A stretch of 64,000 nucleotides of DNA from Ruminococcus flavefaciens (GTDB lineage: Bacteria; Bacillota; Clostridia; Oscillospirales; Ruminococcaceae). Below the pieces are notes generated by a model. The model worked only from the letters and a program-made list of their open reading frames with translations. It did no database searches and was not told the DNA's origin. The stretch lies in assembly GCA_023667045.1 (NCBI GenBank), contig JAMPAU010000001.1:372159-436158 (forward strand). Reading direction: 5' to 3'. Positions within the stretch are counted from its first letter, which is position 1. Each line of letters begins with the position of its first letter. Of this stretch, positions 42,428-51,026 are shown piece by piece. The translations under genes were made by a program, and so were the position numbers.

Positions 42428-43891
42428 TTATTCCAGACCAGAAGCAGTACGCAGACCGGCTGAAAATTCTTCATACCATTCTTCAAAAGCCTCGTCAGAA
42501 ACATAATCCTCAAGTACTTTTTCACGGTCTTCGCCGTCTGCTATTCGGGAGTCTGCCTCATTGAAAGAATCCTGAGCAGTATTCTGGATATAATCACCTA
42601 TGAAATTTCTTGTTTCGGCGGTATTGTCAAAAGGCTTTGCGGTATAGAGATTATAAGTTTTAATCTCGTCAATAGCAACTTTCAACGCACCAATAAGCAT
42701 CTGATTTTCTGCACCAACCTCGTCCGCTGTAATAAGCTTTTCATCGTTTGCGTCCTTTTTGACAGGCATATATCCCGAGCCTATGGAAAATGAAACGTTA
42801 CGTTCTTTTTCAGTAAACCATTTAAGAAATACAGTGCAGGCATATTCTGTTTTTTCGTCTGATTTAGTAACAACCATTCCTGCACCCTGCTGTACAAGGT
42901 AGGGGTCAGTTCCCTCAAAATTCGGAACAGGCATTACGAGCGATTCAATTGGATAAGAGTAGTCATCGTCTATAGTAATGGAATCCGGAAAATAAGCTGA
43001 ACCGGTAGTAGAGCAGATAAGAGCGATTATCTGACCTATTTTTGCGTCGTCACTGCGGTAACGGCTCTGAGCGGTAAAATAGCCCTTTACATACGGAACG
43101 TAATAATTTTCCCACAGTCTGCGGACTGCTGTCTTGTCAATATTAAGAACAAATTTTTCGTCCTTGTTTGTAACAAACTCTGCACCGAGCTGTTTAGCAC
43201 CAACAAGCATATAGTTGGCTACTGAATCACGACCAAAAAAAGCCTTTCCGTCATTTTCAATATCCGGTGTCAGATTATCAGTATATTCATAATACTTTTC
43301 TGCCGTGTCAACAACGCCCTCCCATGTTGTGAGGTCGTCAGTGCTTACGCCCTCAGCAGATGAGAATTTTTCCCAGTCAGTAAGATTAAGCATCATTACT
43401 TCTGTGCTTTTTGCAGTCGGAAAAATCTTCAGACCGCCGTCACTGCTTATTCTTCCTTCTTCTATGTAGCCGTCAACATATTCGCTGAGTTCTTCATTTG
43501 TAAAGTATTCTGAAAGGTCTACAGCACCGCCCAGCTTGTCAACAGCGTAAGCCGTTTCTGAATATGCAGCGAACATATCCGGCATATCTTCCGCACCTGC
43601 ATTCTGTTTTACGGAGGCAAGAACACTGTCCGAGAGTTCGTCTATACTGCCCTTGCTGTACGCCTCAACTACTATACCCTGCTCACGCCCTACAGTTTCG
43701 TTGAACTCAATTATTGCGTCGTCGAAATTTTCCTGCTGTACGCCGTTGTAGTAATGCCATATGGTAACAGTTGTGGGCTTTTTCGGGTCAAGACCGTACT
43801 TCTTGGCTGACTTCTGGTCTCCGCAACCAAAAAGAGCAGTTGCCGTCAAGCACAATGCTGATACCATTGCGATTATTTTTTTAATATTCAT
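42428..43891 (-). CDS. Extracellular solute-binding lipoprotein
   Basis: 487 residues. A lipoprotein signal (hydrophobic helix ending CLTATALFGCG, lipid-anchored cysteine at 23) is followed by a family 1-type binding protein (TVTIWHYYNGVQQENFDDAI, TAVRRLWENYYVPYVKG, FLKWFTEKERNVSF). Such proteins bind sugars and hand them to an ABC permease, but no permease is encoded nearby. Its partner in the unit is the GGDEF-EAL sensor, so it may deliver a ligand to that sensor. RBS AGGAG. Confidence 0.88.
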   Translation of the reverse strand: MNIKKIIAMVSALCLTATALFGCGDQKSAKKYGLDPKKPTTVTIWHYYNGVQQENFDDAIIEFNETVGREQGIVVEAYSKGSIDELSDSVLASVKQNAGAEDMPDMFAAYSETAYAVDKLGGAVDLSEYFTNEELSEYVDGYIEEGRISSDGGLKIFPTAKSTEVMMLNLTDWEKFSSAEGVSTDDLTTWEGVVDTAEKYYEYTDNLTPDIENDGKAFFGRDSVANYMLVGAKQLGAEFVTNKDEKFVLNIDKTAVRRLWENYYVPYVKGYFTAQSRYRSDDAKIGQIIALICSTTGSAYFPDSITIDDDYSYPIESLVMPVPNFEGTDPYLVQQGAGMVVTKSDEKTEYACTVFLKWFTEKERNVSFSIGSGYMPVKKDANDEKLITADEVGAENQMLIGALKVAIDEIKTYNLYTAKPFDNTAETRNFIGDYIQNTAQDSFNEADSRIADGEDREKVLEDYVSDEAFEEWYEEFSAGLRTASGLE

Positions 43892-43944
43892 AATAAATCT
43901 CCTAATAATTCCGAATATTCCGGAACAAAAAAACTGATATACTT

Positions 43945-43973
43945 ATCCTAACATAAATATTGTAAAGTGTCAA
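43945..43973 (-). promoter_or_regulatory. Promoter of the binding protein/GGDEF-EAL unit
   Basis: On the minus strand, TTGACA (43973-43968), a 17-bp spacer and TAGGAT (43950-43945), about 55 nt before the start codon at 43891. Confidence 0.75.
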
Positions 43974-44014
43974 GAAATATTTTGTAAATAATTCAAAAAA
44001 TAAATATTTACAAG

Positions 44015-44836
44015 TCAGTCAAGGTTTTTAAAGTAAATCATCATTTCGTTAGTGAGACTGTAATCATCAGTCTGACCGGATATATCTGCTTTTTCTGTCC
44101 ATACGGCACTGCTCAGTTCACTGGGGTCAAGGGTTATCATGTCACTGCCGTCCACCTCACAGAAGAATCCGGCGAGTATTCCGCCCGAAAATCCCCACGG
44201 CTGTGATTTATAGTAGCGTATATTCTTTACTTTCAGACCTACTTCTTCCATAACTTCACGGCTGACTGTTTCTTCAAAGGTCTCGCCTATCTCCGTAAAA
44301 CCTGCCACAAGGGCATTGCAAGTTACACCTCTGTTCTGAACGTAATGAGTTATGAGAAGTTTTTCACCGCTGACTACCCCGACTATTACCGCCGGATTAA
44401 GACGTGGATATATAATTTTTCCACAGCCTGTACAGCGTACCGCACGCTCGGCACGGTAAAGCTCTGTTCTCTCACCGCAACGACCACAGAAACAATTAGA
44501 CCTGTACCATTCTGAAAGGTGATAAGCCGTAAAAAGTGCGAAAAAATTTTCTTGGCTTACGTTTCCGGAATATCTGAGTTTTTTTATATTCTGGTATGTA
44601 TAGCCCGACGGCACTGACACTTTCATATCACGTGCAAGGAAATATTTAACGTCTCCTATTGAAAAAAGATAAACAGAGTGTACAGCATTCAAATCCCTGT
44701 AAACCGGAAAGGGCGATTGACTTTCATTCACAAGAACGTCGCTTCCTATGAAATGAAAGAATATACTGTCGTTTTCGGGCTGAATGTCCGCAGAATAGTG
44801 ATTATTGAGTTTTTTCGGCATAATATCCTGTAACAT
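44015..44836 (-). CDS. nudC: NAD(+) diphosphatase NudC
   Basis: 273 residues from ATG 44836 (AAAGGAAA upstream). An N-terminal domain is followed by a four-cysteine zinc ribbon (CFCGRCGERTELYRAERAVR, then CTGCG) and the Nudix box GFTEIGETFEETVSREVMEEVG in two parts, with the SQPWGFS motif that marks NADH pyrophosphatases. It cleaves NAD(H) to NMN(H) and AMP and in other bacteria removes NAD caps from RNA. Confidence 0.92.
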   Translation of the reverse strand: MLQDIMPKKLNNHYSADIQPENDSIFFHFIGSDVLVNESQSPFPVYRDLNAVHSVYLFSIGDVKYFLARDMKVSVPSGYTYQNIKKLRYSGNVSQENFFALFTAYHLSEWYRSNCFCGRCGERTELYRAERAVRCTGCGKIIYPRLNPAVIVGVVSGEKLLITHYVQNRGVTCNALVAGFTEIGETFEETVSREVMEEVGLKVKNIRYYKSQPWGFSGGILAGFFCEVDGSDMITLDPSELSSAVWTEKADISGQTDDYSLTNEMMIYFKNLD

Positions 44837-44873
44837 AATATCATTTCCTTTTTTTATATTATTCTTTACTGAT

Positions 44874-44902
44874 ATTATAACACATTCTGACATAAACTTC
44901 AA
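44874..44902 (-). promoter_or_regulatory. Promoter of nudC
   Basis: On the minus strand, TTGAAG (44902-44897), a 17-bp spacer and TATAAT (44879-44874). Confidence 0.7.
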
Positions 44903-44919
44903 CCATAAAATTTTTGACG

Positions 44920-44946
44920 AAAAAAGCACCGGACTAATCCGGCGTT
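44920..44946 (-). terminator. Terminator of the thioesterase gene
   Basis: On the minus strand, CGCCGGA / TCCGGTG around a four-base loop, followed by six T residues, just after the stop at 44951. Confidence 0.8.
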
Positions 44947-44950
44947 TCTT

Positions 44951-45418
44951 TCAGAATTTTTCGTCATGACGCTGTTTGCGGAGCAAATCTCTTTTACGTG
45001 CGGCTTCCCAGTTTTCACGCTCCTCGTCTGTTTCAAGAATAAGGCGTGGGACTTCTACTGGTTTTTCGTTTTCGTCAAGAGCTACCATTACAAGATATGC
45101 CTTGTTAATCAGTTTTCTTTCACCGCTGAGATTTTCCACATAGCTTTTTATGCAGACCTCCATTGAGGTTCTTTTGACGTATGTTACATAACCGCACACT
45201 ATAACGGTGTCGTTAGCATATGCCGGAGCTTTAAATGTCAGCTTGTCAACGACGGCAGTAGTAACGTTATGACCGGAATGTCTTCTTGCAACCACAGCAG
45301 CCACAATGTCAATCCATTCCATAAGCTGTCCCCCGAAAAGCCTGTTGTAGCCGTTTATATTTGCCTGTGTAAGCACGTGTACCTGTTCTGAATATGAATC
45401 TTTTACTCTTTTTTCCAT
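44951..45418 (-). CDS. Hotdog-fold acyl-CoA thioesterase
   Basis: 155 residues from ATG 45418 (AAGGAG upstream). A single hotdog domain of the YciA/BACH type: NGYNRLFGGQLMEWIDIVAAV contains the helix and catalytic Asp region, followed by VDKLTFKAPAYANDTVIV. It hydrolyses acyl-CoA esters; the chain length preference is unknown. It is divergent from the DUF262 gene. Confidence 0.88.
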   Translation of the reverse strand: MEKRVKDSYSEQVHVLTQANINGYNRLFGGQLMEWIDIVAAVVARRHSGHNVTTAVVDKLTFKAPAYANDTVIVCGYVTYVKRTSMEVCIKSYVENLSGERKLINKAYLVMVALDENEKPVEVPRLILETDEERENWEAARKRDLLRKQRHDEKF

Positions 45419-45446
45419 GTTATCACTCCTTGTTAATAATAAAATA

Positions 45447-45475
45447 ATTATACAGCTTTGACGGCTGTATGTCAA
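45447..45475 (-). promoter_or_regulatory. Thioesterase promoter with internal inverted repeat
   Basis: On the minus strand, TTGACA (45475-45470), a 17-bp spacer and TATAAT (45452-45447). The spacer contains the inverted repeat TACAGC...GCTGTA, which overlaps the -10 region and could bind a repressor. Confidence 0.75.
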
Positions 45476-45484
45476 GCACATGGC

Positions 45485-45518
45485 ATTTTATGCTGAAATA
45501 TAAAATTTTATGCTGAAA
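45485..45518. repeat. Pair of 14-bp direct repeats upstream of the DUF262 gene
   Basis: ATTTTATGCTGAAA occurs at 45485-45498 and again at 45505-45518, exactly 20 bp apart, ending five bases before the -35 box at 45523. Its placement suggests an activator or repressor site. Confidence 0.65.
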
Positions 45519-45522
45519 AATA

Positions 45523-45551
45523 TTGACACATTATTAATAGTAATATATAAT
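45523..45551 (+). promoter_or_regulatory. Promoter of the DUF262 gene
   Basis: TTGACA (45523-45528), a 17-bp spacer and TATAAT (45546-45551), 35 nt before the start codon; RBS AAAGGAG. Confidence 0.85.
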
Positions 45552-45585
45552 AAATATATGTATATTATTTATAAAGGAGAACATT

Positions 45586-47304
45586 ATGGCTCAATGGGAA
45601 AAAGCAAGCGTAAAAGAAATTATACGTGACATAAAAGACAACAAGATTGTACTTCCTGTTATACAGAGACGGCTTGTGTGGCAGGAAGAAAAAATGGAAC
45701 TGCTTTTTAATTCACTGCTGAAAGGCAATTCATACGGCTCTGTGATATGCATTGAAGAAGAAAAAGGACAGAAACCGCTTTTTGCACACAGAGAGTTTAC
45801 ACGTGACGGAAGTCCTGTAGATTCAATAGAAGTTGAAGAAAATGCAATAACTCACTGGTTTATAATAGACGGTCAACAGCGTCTGCAAAGTTTCTACATG
45901 GGTCTTGACGGCTCTTACAACGGAAAAATGCTTTTCTTTGACCTTTTCAGCGATTTCAACCACTCAGAATTTGATTTCCGATTTGCTTCTGAAATCAGTC
46001 TGCTACCCTCCATAAATAAAGACCGTGCTGAAGAAGGCGGTATTATGGAATGTTTCTGGTATCCGGCAAACAAACTTTTCATGGAACTTTCTGAAATAAA
46101 CGATTCATACACAACGGCAGAAAACATAATAGACCGTTCAGATATTAATGATACTATCAAAAGCAGACACATTGAGCGTAATGTAAGCATATTCCACAAC
46201 AGTATATTTGTGTCTGACAGTGTAGGTATTTCAAAAATAATTATCAACAAGAAAAAATCTGTCATGGAAAACAGGCAGAATATAGTAGAGCTTTTCCGGA
46301 GACTGAATGACGGCGGTACACGTCTTTCCTCGTACGACCTCTTAGCCTCTACTCTTAAAGGTTTTGACTACAAAATGGAAAAATTCCTTGATGACCTTGT
46401 TTCTGAATATTCAGACATAGGATTCACAGAAGACGTAATCATAAAGCTTATTCTGATACTCAGCGACAAGCCTTTAAAGGAAATTACCGATATAACAAAG
46501 GAAGACGGCGAGTTTGTAGCCTCAAACTTTGAAAAAATAAGAAACTCTATGGAAGCAACAAAAAAACTGCTCCACATCAGCAAGAATTATTACTGGTTCT
46601 GCACCACCAAAAACAGACCTGTCACGCCCCTTTACTTCATAGTGTATCATATTTTCTACTCTAACGTAAAAACTGAAAACATCGAAAATATCTTTGATAA
46701 GTTCGATACAAACGATACAAATATCATGCTGATAGTAAAATGGCTCAGAATTTCACTGCTAAATAAGGTCTTCAGCACAGGCTGTGGCTGGATACCATAC
46801 AAGACAGGAATAAGAAAACTCCATGCTATACTACAGGCAAACAAGGGAAAGGATTTCCCATACAGTCAGATAATAAGCATTTACAGAAATCACCCTATAC
46901 ATAACTTTTCACAGGAAATTACCCAAGAGAGTGTACTGAACTTTGACAAGGACTATATACTTTACATACTATACAGCAACAATCAGAAAACAAGAAACGA
47001 GGACGTTGACCACATACACCCGAAAAGCATACTCAAAAGGCTTAATATTGACGAAAACAAGATAAACAGCGTTGCAAACTATCAGCTTATTGAATCCGGC
47101 ACTAACAGAAACATAAAAAAAGCCAAAGAGCTGTATCTCTGGATTGAAAATGATGTACACCCCGATAACCGCCGAAACTATATCATAAGAAATTGTATTC
47201 CTCAGAATCCGGATTTATGGCGGTCTGCAAAGTTTGAGGAGTTCTATGAAGAACGCCTGAAAATAATAGTATATCTTCTTAATCTTCAAATCAATAAAAT
47301 CTGA
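45586..47304 (+). CDS. DUF262 / DUF1524 (HNH) protein, GmrSD-like
   Basis: 572 residues. N-terminal DUF262 domain (ParB-like fold) with LPVIQRRLVWQEEKMELL and the nucleotide-handling motif IIDGQQRL (about 93-100). A helical middle is followed by a C-terminal DUF1524 HNH nuclease with EDVDHIHPKSILKR and NYQLIESGTNRNIKKAKE. In GmrSD type IV enzymes the same two parts make a nuclease against modified phage DNA, so this is a candidate phage-defence gene. It stands alone with its own promoter and terminator. Confidence 0.85.
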   Translation: MAQWEKASVKEIIRDIKDNKIVLPVIQRRLVWQEEKMELLFNSLLKGNSYGSVICIEEEKGQKPLFAHREFTRDGSPVDSIEVEENAITHWFIIDGQQRLQSFYMGLDGSYNGKMLFFDLFSDFNHSEFDFRFASEISLLPSINKDRAEEGGIMECFWYPANKLFMELSEINDSYTTAENIIDRSDINDTIKSRHIERNVSIFHNSIFVSDSVGISKIIINKKKSVMENRQNIVELFRRLNDGGTRLSSYDLLASTLKGFDYKMEKFLDDLVSEYSDIGFTEDVIIKLILILSDKPLKEITDITKEDGEFVASNFEKIRNSMEATKKLLHISKNYYWFCTTKNRPVTPLYFIVYHIFYSNVKTENIENIFDKFDTNDTNIMLIVKWLRISLLNKVFSTGCGWIPYKTGIRKLHAILQANKGKDFPYSQIISIYRNHPIHNFSQEITQESVLNFDKDYILYILYSNNQKTRNEDVDHIHPKSILKRLNIDENKINSVANYQLIESGTNRNIKKAKELYLWIENDVHPDNRRNYIIRNCIPQNPDLWRSAKFEEFYEERLKIIVYLLNLQINKI

Positions 47305-47310
47305 ATATAT

Positions 47311-47343
47311 AAAAGCCGTGACCGCTACAGGTTACGGCTTTTT
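47311..47343 (+). terminator. Terminator of the DUF262 gene
   Basis: The stem AAAGCCGT-ACC / GGT-ACGGCTTT with a six-base loop is followed by T residues, seven bases after the stop. Confidence 0.85.
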
Positions 47344-47452
47344 GTATGATGATATTTACAGAAAATATTAAATACACACAGTAATAATACATAAGTTAGT
47401 TTTGACAAACCATAATATTATTGTAAATATTTCCGAAATTATTTTTATGCTA

Positions 47453-47481
47453 TTGACATTTAGGTTAGTGAGTGCTAATAT
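47453..47481 (+). promoter_or_regulatory. feo operon promoter overlapping a DtxR-type box
   Basis: TTGACA (47453-47458), a 17-bp spacer and TAATAT (47476-47481). The spacer contains TTAGGTTAGTGAGTGCTAA (47460-47478), whose left half is an exact match to the DtxR/IdeR operator consensus TTAGGTTAG and whose end is TAA as expected; the right half is degenerate. This position would give iron-dependent repression. Assignment to DtxR-type control is inference. Confidence 0.55.
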
Positions 47482-47521
47482 AATATTGTTATGGAACGCT
47501 AACTCTTAGGAGGTGCTTTAT

Positions 47522-47731
47522 ATGCCTTTAACTATGGCAAATACAGGCGAAGAAAATATTATAAAAAAAGTCGGAGGTAATCCCGAAACAAGAAAATTTC
47601 TTGAAAGTCTTGGTTTTGTTTCCGGCGGTACTGTAACAGTTATCAGCGAAATTTCCGGAAATCTTATTGTTAACGTAAAAGATTCAAGAGTTGCGGTAAG
47701 TCGTGAAATGGCTGTAAAAATAATTATATAG
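47522..47731 (+). CDS. feoA: FeoA-family ferrous iron transport accessory protein (1)
   Basis: 69 residues from ATG 47522 (AGGAGG at 47508-47513). A small SH3-like barrel with the FeoA pattern ETRKFLESLGFVSGGTVTVIS, LIVNVKDSRVAVSREMA. FeoA helps FeoB import ferrous iron. It is followed 11 nt later by a second FeoA-like gene, a duplication common in anaerobic Firmicutes. Confidence 0.9.
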   Translation: MPLTMANTGEENIIKKVGGNPETRKFLESLGFVSGGTVTVISEISGNLIVNVKDSRVAVSREMAVKIII

Positions 47732-47742
47732 GAGTTGATTAT

Positions 47743-47961
47743 ATGACGCTTAAAGACACAAAAGTAGGTCAGACTGTCACTGTAAAGAAGATTTCCGGCG
47801 TGGGTGCGGTAAAAAGACGTATAATGGATATGGGAGTAACCAAAGGTGTTGAAATCCATGTCCGCAAGGTAGCACCTCTCGGCGACCCTATTGAAGTTAC
47901 TGTAAGAGGCTATGAACTCTCTCTCAGAAAAGCCGACGCTGAAATGATTGAAGTTGAGTAA
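47743..47961 (+). CDS. feoA: FeoA-family ferrous iron transport accessory protein (2)
   Basis: 72 residues. VGQTVTVKKISGVGAVKRRI, MGVTKGVEIHVRKVAPLGDP and RGYELSLRKADAEMIEVE fit the FeoA family more closely than the first copy does. It precedes feoB by 46 nt, and AAAGGA for feoB lies in the gap. Confidence 0.92.
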   Translation: MTLKDTKVGQTVTVKKISGVGAVKRRIMDMGVTKGVEIHVRKVAPLGDPIEVTVRGYELSLRKADAEMIEVE

Positions 47962-48007
47962 TTTTTTTGAGAATGAGTTATCAAAAACTAACAGAAAGGA
48001 TTTGTTT

Positions 48008-50158
48008 ATGGAAATAAAAATCGCTCTCGCAGGTAATCCTAACTGCGGAAAAACTACCCTTTTTAACGCTCTGACGGGTTCTAATCAGTTTGTAGGAAAC
48101 TGGCCGGGCGTTACGGTTGAAAAGAAAGAGGGACGGCTCAAAGGCAACAAGGACGTTATCATAACCGACCTGCCGGGTATATACTCGCTGTCACCGTACA
48201 CTCTTGAAGAAGTCGTTGCCCGTAACTACCTCATTGATGAACGCCCTAACGCAATCCTCAATATCATAGACGGCACAAACCTTGAACGTAACCTTTATCT
48301 TACAACACAGCTTGTTGAACTCGGCATACCAGTGGTAATCGCAATAAACATGATGGACGTTGTAAAGAAAAACGGCGACGTTATAAAGACAGATGTTCTT
48401 TCACAGAAACTCGGCTGTCCGGTTATTGAAATATCTGCCCTCAAAGGTACTGGAATTGATGAAGCGTCAAGAATTGCTGTAGAATCGGCACGCTCCGGAA
48501 AAAACACAATACCACAGCACAGTTTCTGCGGTTGTGTGGAACACGCTATAGCACACATCGAGGAAGCTGTACTGCACAGCTATCCGGAAGAACAGCAGAG
48601 ATGGTACGCTGTAAAGATTTTTGAACGTGACGAAAAAGTACTTGAAAAGCTACATATTCCTGATGATGTAAAAGAACATATCGAAAATGATATAAAGTCC
48701 GCTGAGGAAGAAATGGACGACGACTCAGAAAGCATTATCACTAACGAGCGTTACATCTACATAGCAGGCATTATGAAAGAATGCTGTAAAAAGAAAAACA
48801 AGGGCGGTCTTACCGTCTCCGACAAGATAGATAAGGTTGTAACAAACAGATTCCTTGCTCTGCCAATATTCGCACTCGTAATGTTTATTGTATATTATGT
48901 ATCAATAACGACGGTCGGCGACTGGTGTACAGGCTGGACTAATGATGTTCTCTTTGGTGAATGGATTCCAGACGCTGTAAACGGTTTACTTGAAAAAATT
49001 AACTGTGCAGGCTGGTTACAAAGCCTTATAGTTGACGGTATTATAGGCGGTGTAGGTGCTGTACTCGGATTTGTTCCGCAGATGCTTATATTGTTTATAT
49101 TCCTTGCATTCCTTGAAGCTTGCGGTTATATGGCAAGAATCGCATTCGTAATGGACAGAATCTTCAGAAAATTCGGTCTTTCCGGTAAATCATTCATTCC
49201 TATGCTTATCGGCACAGGCTGTGGAGTTCCGGCAGTAATGGCAAGCCGTACAATTGAAAATGAACGTGACAGACGTATGACTATTATGACTACTACTTTT
49301 GTTCCGTGTGGTGCTAAACTCCCCATTATCGGACTTATCGCCGGTGCATTCTTTGATAACTCCGGCTGGGTTGCAGTATCGGCTTACTTCATAGGTGTTG
49401 CAGCTATAATCATTTCCGGTATCATGCTGAAAAAGACAAAGATGTTTGCCGGCGACCCTGCACCTTTTGTTATGGAACTTCCTGCATATCATATGCCTAC
49501 AGTAGGAAACGTTCTCCGCTCAATGTGGGAGCGTGGCTGGTCTTTCATAAAGAAAGCCGGAACTATCATTCTCCTTTCAACAGTTCTTCTGTGGTTCTTA
49601 CAGGGATTCGGCGTTGAAAACGGCTCATTTGGCATGGTAGAAGAACTTGACAACTCTATTCTCGCAAAAATCGGCAACCTCTTTGCATGGATATTCTCAC
49701 CTCTCGGCTGGGGCGACTGGAAAGCTGCTGTCGCTGCTGTTACTGGTCTTATTGCAAAAGAAAATGTCGTTGCTACATACGGTACACTCTTCCACTTCGG
49801 CGGAGAACTTTCAGAAAACGGCGACGAAATCTGGGGACAGCTCGCTACAAGCTTCTCGGCACTTTCAGCATATTCATTCCTTATCTTCAATCTTCTCTGT
49901 GCTCCTTGCTTTGCAGCAATCGGTGCTATCAAGCGTGAAATGAACTCTGCTAAATGGACATGGTTCGCAATCGGTTATCAGTGCGTATTTGCTTATGCTA
50001 TAGCACTTATAGTATATCAGTTTGGTTCTGCTTTCACTGGAAATCTTAACCCTATCGGACTTATAGTAGCAATCGCATTCACAGTATTCATGATTTATAT
50101 GCTTGCAAGACCTTACAAAGAAAGTACATCTGTTAAATCGCCTGCTGTAAAGGCTTAA
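48008..50158 (+). CDS. feoB: Ferrous iron transporter FeoB
   Basis: 716 residues from ATG 48008 (AAAGGA at about 47996). An N-terminal G-protein domain (GNPNCGKTTLFNALTG, ITDLPGIYSLSP, INMMD) and a helical regulator domain are followed by the membrane part with its two Gate motifs (IGTGCGVPAVMASR, FVPCGAKLPI) and about ten helices. It moves ferrous iron into the cell. The upstream in-frame extension lacks a ribosome binding site. Confidence 0.95.
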   Translation: MEIKIALAGNPNCGKTTLFNALTGSNQFVGNWPGVTVEKKEGRLKGNKDVIITDLPGIYSLSPYTLEEVVARNYLIDERPNAILNIIDGTNLERNLYLTTQLVELGIPVVIAINMMDVVKKNGDVIKTDVLSQKLGCPVIEISALKGTGIDEASRIAVESARSGKNTIPQHSFCGCVEHAIAHIEEAVLHSYPEEQQRWYAVKIFERDEKVLEKLHIPDDVKEHIENDIKSAEEEMDDDSESIITNERYIYIAGIMKECCKKKNKGGLTVSDKIDKVVTNRFLALPIFALVMFIVYYVSITTVGDWCTGWTNDVLFGEWIPDAVNGLLEKINCAGWLQSLIVDGIIGGVGAVLGFVPQMLILFIFLAFLEACGYMARIAFVMDRIFRKFGLSGKSFIPMLIGTGCGVPAVMASRTIENERDRRMTIMTTTFVPCGAKLPIIGLIAGAFFDNSGWVAVSAYFIGVAAIIISGIMLKKTKMFAGDPAPFVMELPAYHMPTVGNVLRSMWERGWSFIKKAGTIILLSTVLLWFLQGFGVENGSFGMVEELDNSILAKIGNLFAWIFSPLGWGDWKAAVAAVTGLIAKENVVATYGTLFHFGGELSENGDEIWGQLATSFSALSAYSFLIFNLLCAPCFAAIGAIKREMNSAKWTWFAIGYQCVFAYAIALIVYQFGSAFTGNLNPIGLIVAIAFTVFMIYMLARPYKESTSVKSPAVKA

Positions 50159-50170
50159 CGGAGGTCTGAT

Positions 50171-50329
50171 ATGAATGTTGGCACTATTATAACCGGACTT
50201 ATACTTTTTACCGTGCTTGCCCTTATTGTCTTAAAGATGATAAAGGACAAGAAAAACGGCAAGTCATCGTGTGGCTGTGGCTGTGAACACTGCCCTAACT
50301 CCTCAGCTTGTCATGGCGGTAAAAAATAA
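50171..50329 (+). CDS. FeoB-associated Cys-rich membrane protein
   Basis: 52 residues, MNVGTIITGLILFTVLALIV then KMIKDKKNGKSSCGCGCEHC. One membrane helix at about 5-22 and a C-terminal cysteine/histidine cluster (CGCGCEHCPNSSACH). This layout is the FeoB-associated Cys-rich protein type, thought to help metal handling at the pore. RBS GGAGGT 12 bases after feoB. Confidence 0.88.
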   Translation: MNVGTIITGLILFTVLALIVLKMIKDKKNGKSSCGCGCEHCPNSSACHGGKK

Positions 50330-50345
50330 TCCTGTTGAAATTATA

Positions 50346-50377
50346 AAAACCGTATGTAAAATGCATACGGTTTTTTA
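50346..50377 (+). terminator. Terminator of the feo operon
   Basis: The stem AAAACCGTATG / CATACGGTTTT around a short loop is followed by T residues. Confidence 0.85.
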
Positions 50378-50430
50378 TATGTCATATAACAATTTATATA
50401 TGTACAGCAAATATTTTTTGAATTATAGTA

Positions 50431-50482
50431 TTGAAAAATTCAATTTGATATGCTATAATAAAAACAATCAGATTATCTGATT
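50431..50482 (+). promoter_or_regulatory. padR promoter and palindromic operator
   Basis: TTGAAA (50431-50436), a 17-bp spacer and TATAAT (50454-50459). Directly downstream, AATCAGAT-T-ATCTGATT (50466-50482) is a perfect eight-base-pair palindrome at the expected transcript start, a good candidate for autorepression by the PadR protein. Confidence 0.75.
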
Positions 50483-50512
50483 ATTATTCTTAACAGAAAG
50501 GAAAGATTTTTA

Positions 50513-50875
50513 ATGAAAGTACGTGAAAATCTTAAGCGTGGAACAGTAGAGATGGTTCTGCTCCACCTGCTCAGCGAGCGTGAAATGTACGGCTACGAAA
50601 TTCTGAGCGAAATGAAGGAAAGAAGCGGAGGACAGTTTGCTATAAAAGACGGCTCTATGTACCCGATTCTTTACAGAATGATTGACAAGGGTCTTATCGA
50701 GGACGAGCAGGTGCTTGTTGGTCGCAGACGTACACGTGTTTACTACCACATCACTGATTACGGCAAGGAATACCTTGAGGAAATCAAAGAAGAATACCAC
50801 TTTATCACAAAGGGTATTGATGAACTCCTCAGCAGTAAGTCAAATGCAGTTTCAAGCAGACCTGCCAAAGACTAA
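50513..50875 (+). CDS. PadR-family transcriptional regulator
   Basis: 120 residues. N-terminal winged helix with KRGTVEMVLLHLLSEREMYG, YEILSEMKERSGGQFAIKDG and SMYPILYRMIDKGLIEDEQ, and a short C-terminal helix, the PadR-s2 form. PadR proteins repress transporter or detoxification genes. Here the next gene is a decayed superoxide dismutase-like gene, so its target may have been lost or lie elsewhere. RBS AAAGGAAAG. Confidence 0.92.
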   Translation: MKVRENLKRGTVEMVLLHLLSEREMYGYEILSEMKERSGGQFAIKDGSMYPILYRMIDKGLIEDEQVLVGRRRTRVYYHITDYGKEYLEEIKEEYHFITKGIDELLSSKSNAVSSRPAKD

Positions 50876-51026
50876 TATCTGCTAAAACCGGATTTACATA
50901 AGATTATTCCGGTAAAATGTAACTGAACTCCTGCTTTTTTACTGAAAAGAATGAACATATATATCGTCAACAGTTTTATCCGTTATGAATATCATATATA
51001 ACTACACTTTTCCAGAGGTATATTAA

